In this document: piece after piece, positions 6,007 to 6,832 of the stretch
Numbering within the stretch: position 1 is the first letter of the stretch
Layout: each line of letters starts with the position of its first letter
Assembly: GCA_948663575.1 (NCBI GenBank)
Contig: CAPNAV010000027.1
Location: forward strand, 5,063 to 11,894
Direction: 5' to 3'
Length of the DNA: 6,832 nt
DNA from: an uncultured Candidatus Saccharibacteria bacterium
GTDB lineage: Bacteria; Patescibacteriota; Saccharimonadia; Saccharimonadales; Saccharimonadaceae
Position numbers and translations under genes: made by a program
The notes under the pieces: model-generated
Told to the model about the DNA's origin: nothing
Database searches by the model: none
What the model saw: the letters and a program-made list of their open reading frames with translations, nothing else

Positions 6007-6204
6007 TCAAAAAACTATCTTCCACTCATTTTCTTTTTCAACAGCACAAGTCAATATATTTGTATTATCGCCCCCCATAAAAATTAACTCAGAGCCTTCT
6101 GCATCCACTAAATTAGCAGTATAGGTGTAAGCTTTGAACGTGAAGTCCTACAACTCGACCCCTTCTGGATCCACTAAAATAACAGCATGGGCGTAAGACA
6201 AAAC
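6007..6204 (-). pseudogene. Decayed coding remnant with a repeated LVD-EG module and internal TAG
   Basis: One minus-strand frame reads VLSYAHAVILVDPEGVEL, then TAG (6150-6148), then DFTFKAYTYTANLVDAEG, SEL, and on to ENEWKIVF and TGA at 6009-6007. The two halves repeat the pattern YA.A.LVD.EG.EL at a 22-codon spacing, so the frame was coding once. There is no plausible start codon or ribosome site at the upstream end, and TGA lies four codons above Val 6204. It looks like the 3' end of a small beta-rich repeated protein. The family is unrecognised. It lies between the two inverted FISUMP-like fragments. Confidence 0.5.
6086..6198. repeat. Imperfect direct repeat, 47 bp, 66-bp period
   Basis: Bases 6086-6132 and 6152-6198 match at 36 of 47 positions without gaps. 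The 66-bp period is exactly 22 codons in the decayed minus-strand frame, so the repeat is best read as a duplicated protein module rather than a DNA-level element. Confidence 0.6.
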
Positions 6205-6273
6205 TAAATTTCAATACCCCTTGCGCCGCTCCTAATTCCTAAATCAAAGGTTCAAAAGACTTCGTCGGTTCGG

Positions 6274-6298
6274 ATAAAGTATAATTCTTATACTTTAT
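6274..6298. repeat. Perfect 11-bp hairpin next to the plus FISUMP-like copy
   Basis: ATAAAGTATAA (6274-6284) pairs perfectly with TTATACTTTAT (6288-6298) around a 3-base loop TTC. It is AT-only apart from one G-C pair, so it is a weak terminator. A similar hairpin with a 3-base loop lies on the other side of the cassette (6731-6755). Confidence 0.6.
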
Positions 6299-6317
6299 TG
6301 CTCACGCTCCTTGTCTG

Positions 6318-6629
6318 TTGGTGAGCGATGATATATACCCCGACACTCCTTGGACTAACAATATGGGCGTCACCAAGCCCGGCAACACCACTAGCGCCAC
6401 CTATAATATCGGATTATCGCCTATATCTTTTAGTCCTAATGCCAGAATTAACGTCAGCGCAAGTTCGTTCGCAGATAGAACTAGTGGGTTCACATGGTCA
6501 GCAAATGCAGAAAGTCAATACGTAGCCTTTATGCTCAGTCGCGCCCAAAACACCGTTACCCCATCTGTCAACATCCCCAGAAGCTATGGCAATTCCCTCC
6601 GCTGCCTAGTCTCTACTAATAATAGATAA
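6318..6629 (+). pseudogene. FISUMP-like C-terminal module, plus copy
   Basis: The frame from TTG 6318 to TAA 6629 gives about 103 residues: VSDDIYPDTPWTNNMGV, a GFTWSANAESQYVAFML core, TVTPSVNIPRSYG and the terminal SLRCLVSTNNR. The aromatic G.TWS core, the later hydrophobic strand and the SLRCLV end are the typical FISUMP C-terminus. FISUMP proteins are normally larger, with a signal peptide and upstream repeats. Here the upstream frame closes at TAA 6282-6284, directly in the hairpin, and there is no ATG or spaced ribosome site. I therefore call it a gene fragment or silent cassette although its own frame is intact. A short functional gene started from TTG cannot be fully excluded. It is homologous to the minus-strand copy at 5595-5915. 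Confidence 0.6.
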
Positions 6630-6630
6630 T

Positions 6631-6730
6631 GATAAAGCGAGGAGCGCGAATGAAAAATCAATTTATTTATTTTTCTGAGCCGACAAAGCTTTTTCTGCGT
6701 GATAGCGCAGATAAGGCGAGGAATGCGAGT
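6631..6730. repeat. Direct repeat of a 21-bp GC-rich motif
   Basis: 6631-6651 (gataaagcgaggagcgcga plus at) and 6710-6730 (gataaggcgaggaatgcga plus gt) match at 17 of 21 positions. A related sequence in opposite orientation (about 6301-6313, CTCACGCTCCTTG) lies just left of the plus FISUMP-like copy. The motif therefore appears as a repeat bordering the cassette. Confidence 0.5.
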
Positions 6731-6832
6731 AATAATAAAGTTCTACTTTATTATTCGTCCTGCCGTAGGAACCGAGTGAATAAACTACCTCGGGGCAGAG
6801 ACCCTCAACGCCGAACTCCGTTCGTGCGTTGC
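6650..6832 (+). CDS. Possible ORF running off the right edge, doubtful
   Basis: ATG 6650 is preceded by AGGAG with a 5-nt spacer and stays open for 61 codons to the window end (MKNQFIYFSEPTKLFLRDSA...). Its later part is Arg-rich and spans several perfect hairpins. The minus strand is also open here (from the edge to a stop near 6660), so openness is weak evidence. The ribosome site falls inside the repeated GCGAGGA motif and may be accidental. I recognise no family. Confidence 0.2.
   Translation, partial: MKNQFIYFSEPTKLFLRDSADKARNASNNKVLLYYSSCRRNRVNKLPRGRDPQRRTPFVRC
6694..6831. repeat. Cluster of four hairpins
   Basis: In order: TCTGCG/CGCAGA (6694-6711, 6-base loop); a perfect 11-bp stem AATAATAAAGT/ACTTTATTATT (6731-6755, loop TCT); a two-part stem CTGCC/GGCAG (6760-6764 with 6794-6798) enclosing CCGAG/CTCGG (6772-6776 with 6789-6793); and CAACGC/GCGTTG plus GAAC/GTTC (6806-6831) with small bulges. 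Nearly every segment is paired, which suggests a structured RNA or a palindromic repeat element rather than coding DNA. The element may continue beyond the window. Confidence 0.5.

Noticed and set aside
5927..6124. Plus-strand 65-codon frame opposite the decayed gene
   Set aside because: No ribosome site, Ser/Thr/Ile-rich, and the minus strand has a repeated protein module in frame.
1..6832. CRISPR array, transposase, integrase or rRNA gene
   Set aside because: No regularly spaced repeats with unique spacers, no recognisable transposase or recombinase frame, and no rRNA signature were seen on either strand.

Overview
The window looks like a piece of a Patescibacteria (CPR) genome, most likely Saccharibacteria (TM7). 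This is an inference from three things: a small protein resembling the CPR-restricted DUF5663 family, FISUMP-like surface-protein modules of the kind common in Saccharibacteria, and a strong preference for G-ending codons in the coding strand of the left half. The genetic code appears standard: TGA acts as a stop and nothing suggests TGA recoding.

Left region (1-4490). All genes are on the minus strand and read leftwards. An extended -10 promoter at 4480-4488 precedes a broken or overlapping N-terminal coding segment (3983-4445) and a 182-residue protein of unknown function (3502-4050). A second, near-consensus promoter (3413-3441) drives a two-gene operon. Its first gene encodes a DUF5663-like protein (2645-3379). 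One base later begins a very large coiled-coil protein that runs off the window (2643 to 1, 881 residues visible). That protein carries an internal lipoprotein-type signal at residues 542-561 and ends, in the visible part, in Pro/Glu-rich decapeptide repeats. The pattern suggests an envelope-associated complex with cytoplasmic coiled-coil and exported parts. No secretion ATPase or other diagnostic partner is visible.

Middle region (4490-5590). This stretch is mostly AT-rich and gene-poor. It holds a strong bidirectional hairpin terminator (4698-4724) and one small basic protein of unknown function (4891-5193) with a clear promoter (5349-5377) and a leader of about 150 nt. It also holds a 16-codon ORF with a perfect Shine-Dalgarno sequence (5390-5440) and two adjacent perfect palindromes (5517-5529, 5538-5548).

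Right region (5590-6832). This is a graveyard or cassette zone. Two FISUMP-like C-terminal modules lie in opposite orientations (5595-5915 minus, 6318-6629 plus). Their ends are nearly identical at DNA level and their centres have diverged. Both lack an N-terminal gene body, and the minus copy carries an in-frame stop. Between them are a second decayed coding remnant with an internal stop (6007-6204, minus) and two tandem DnaA-box-like sites. Hairpin-bearing imperfect inverted repeats flank the plus-strand copy, and the last 140 bases are densely palindromic. The favoured but unproven reading is a reservoir of silent surface-protein cassettes or their debris.
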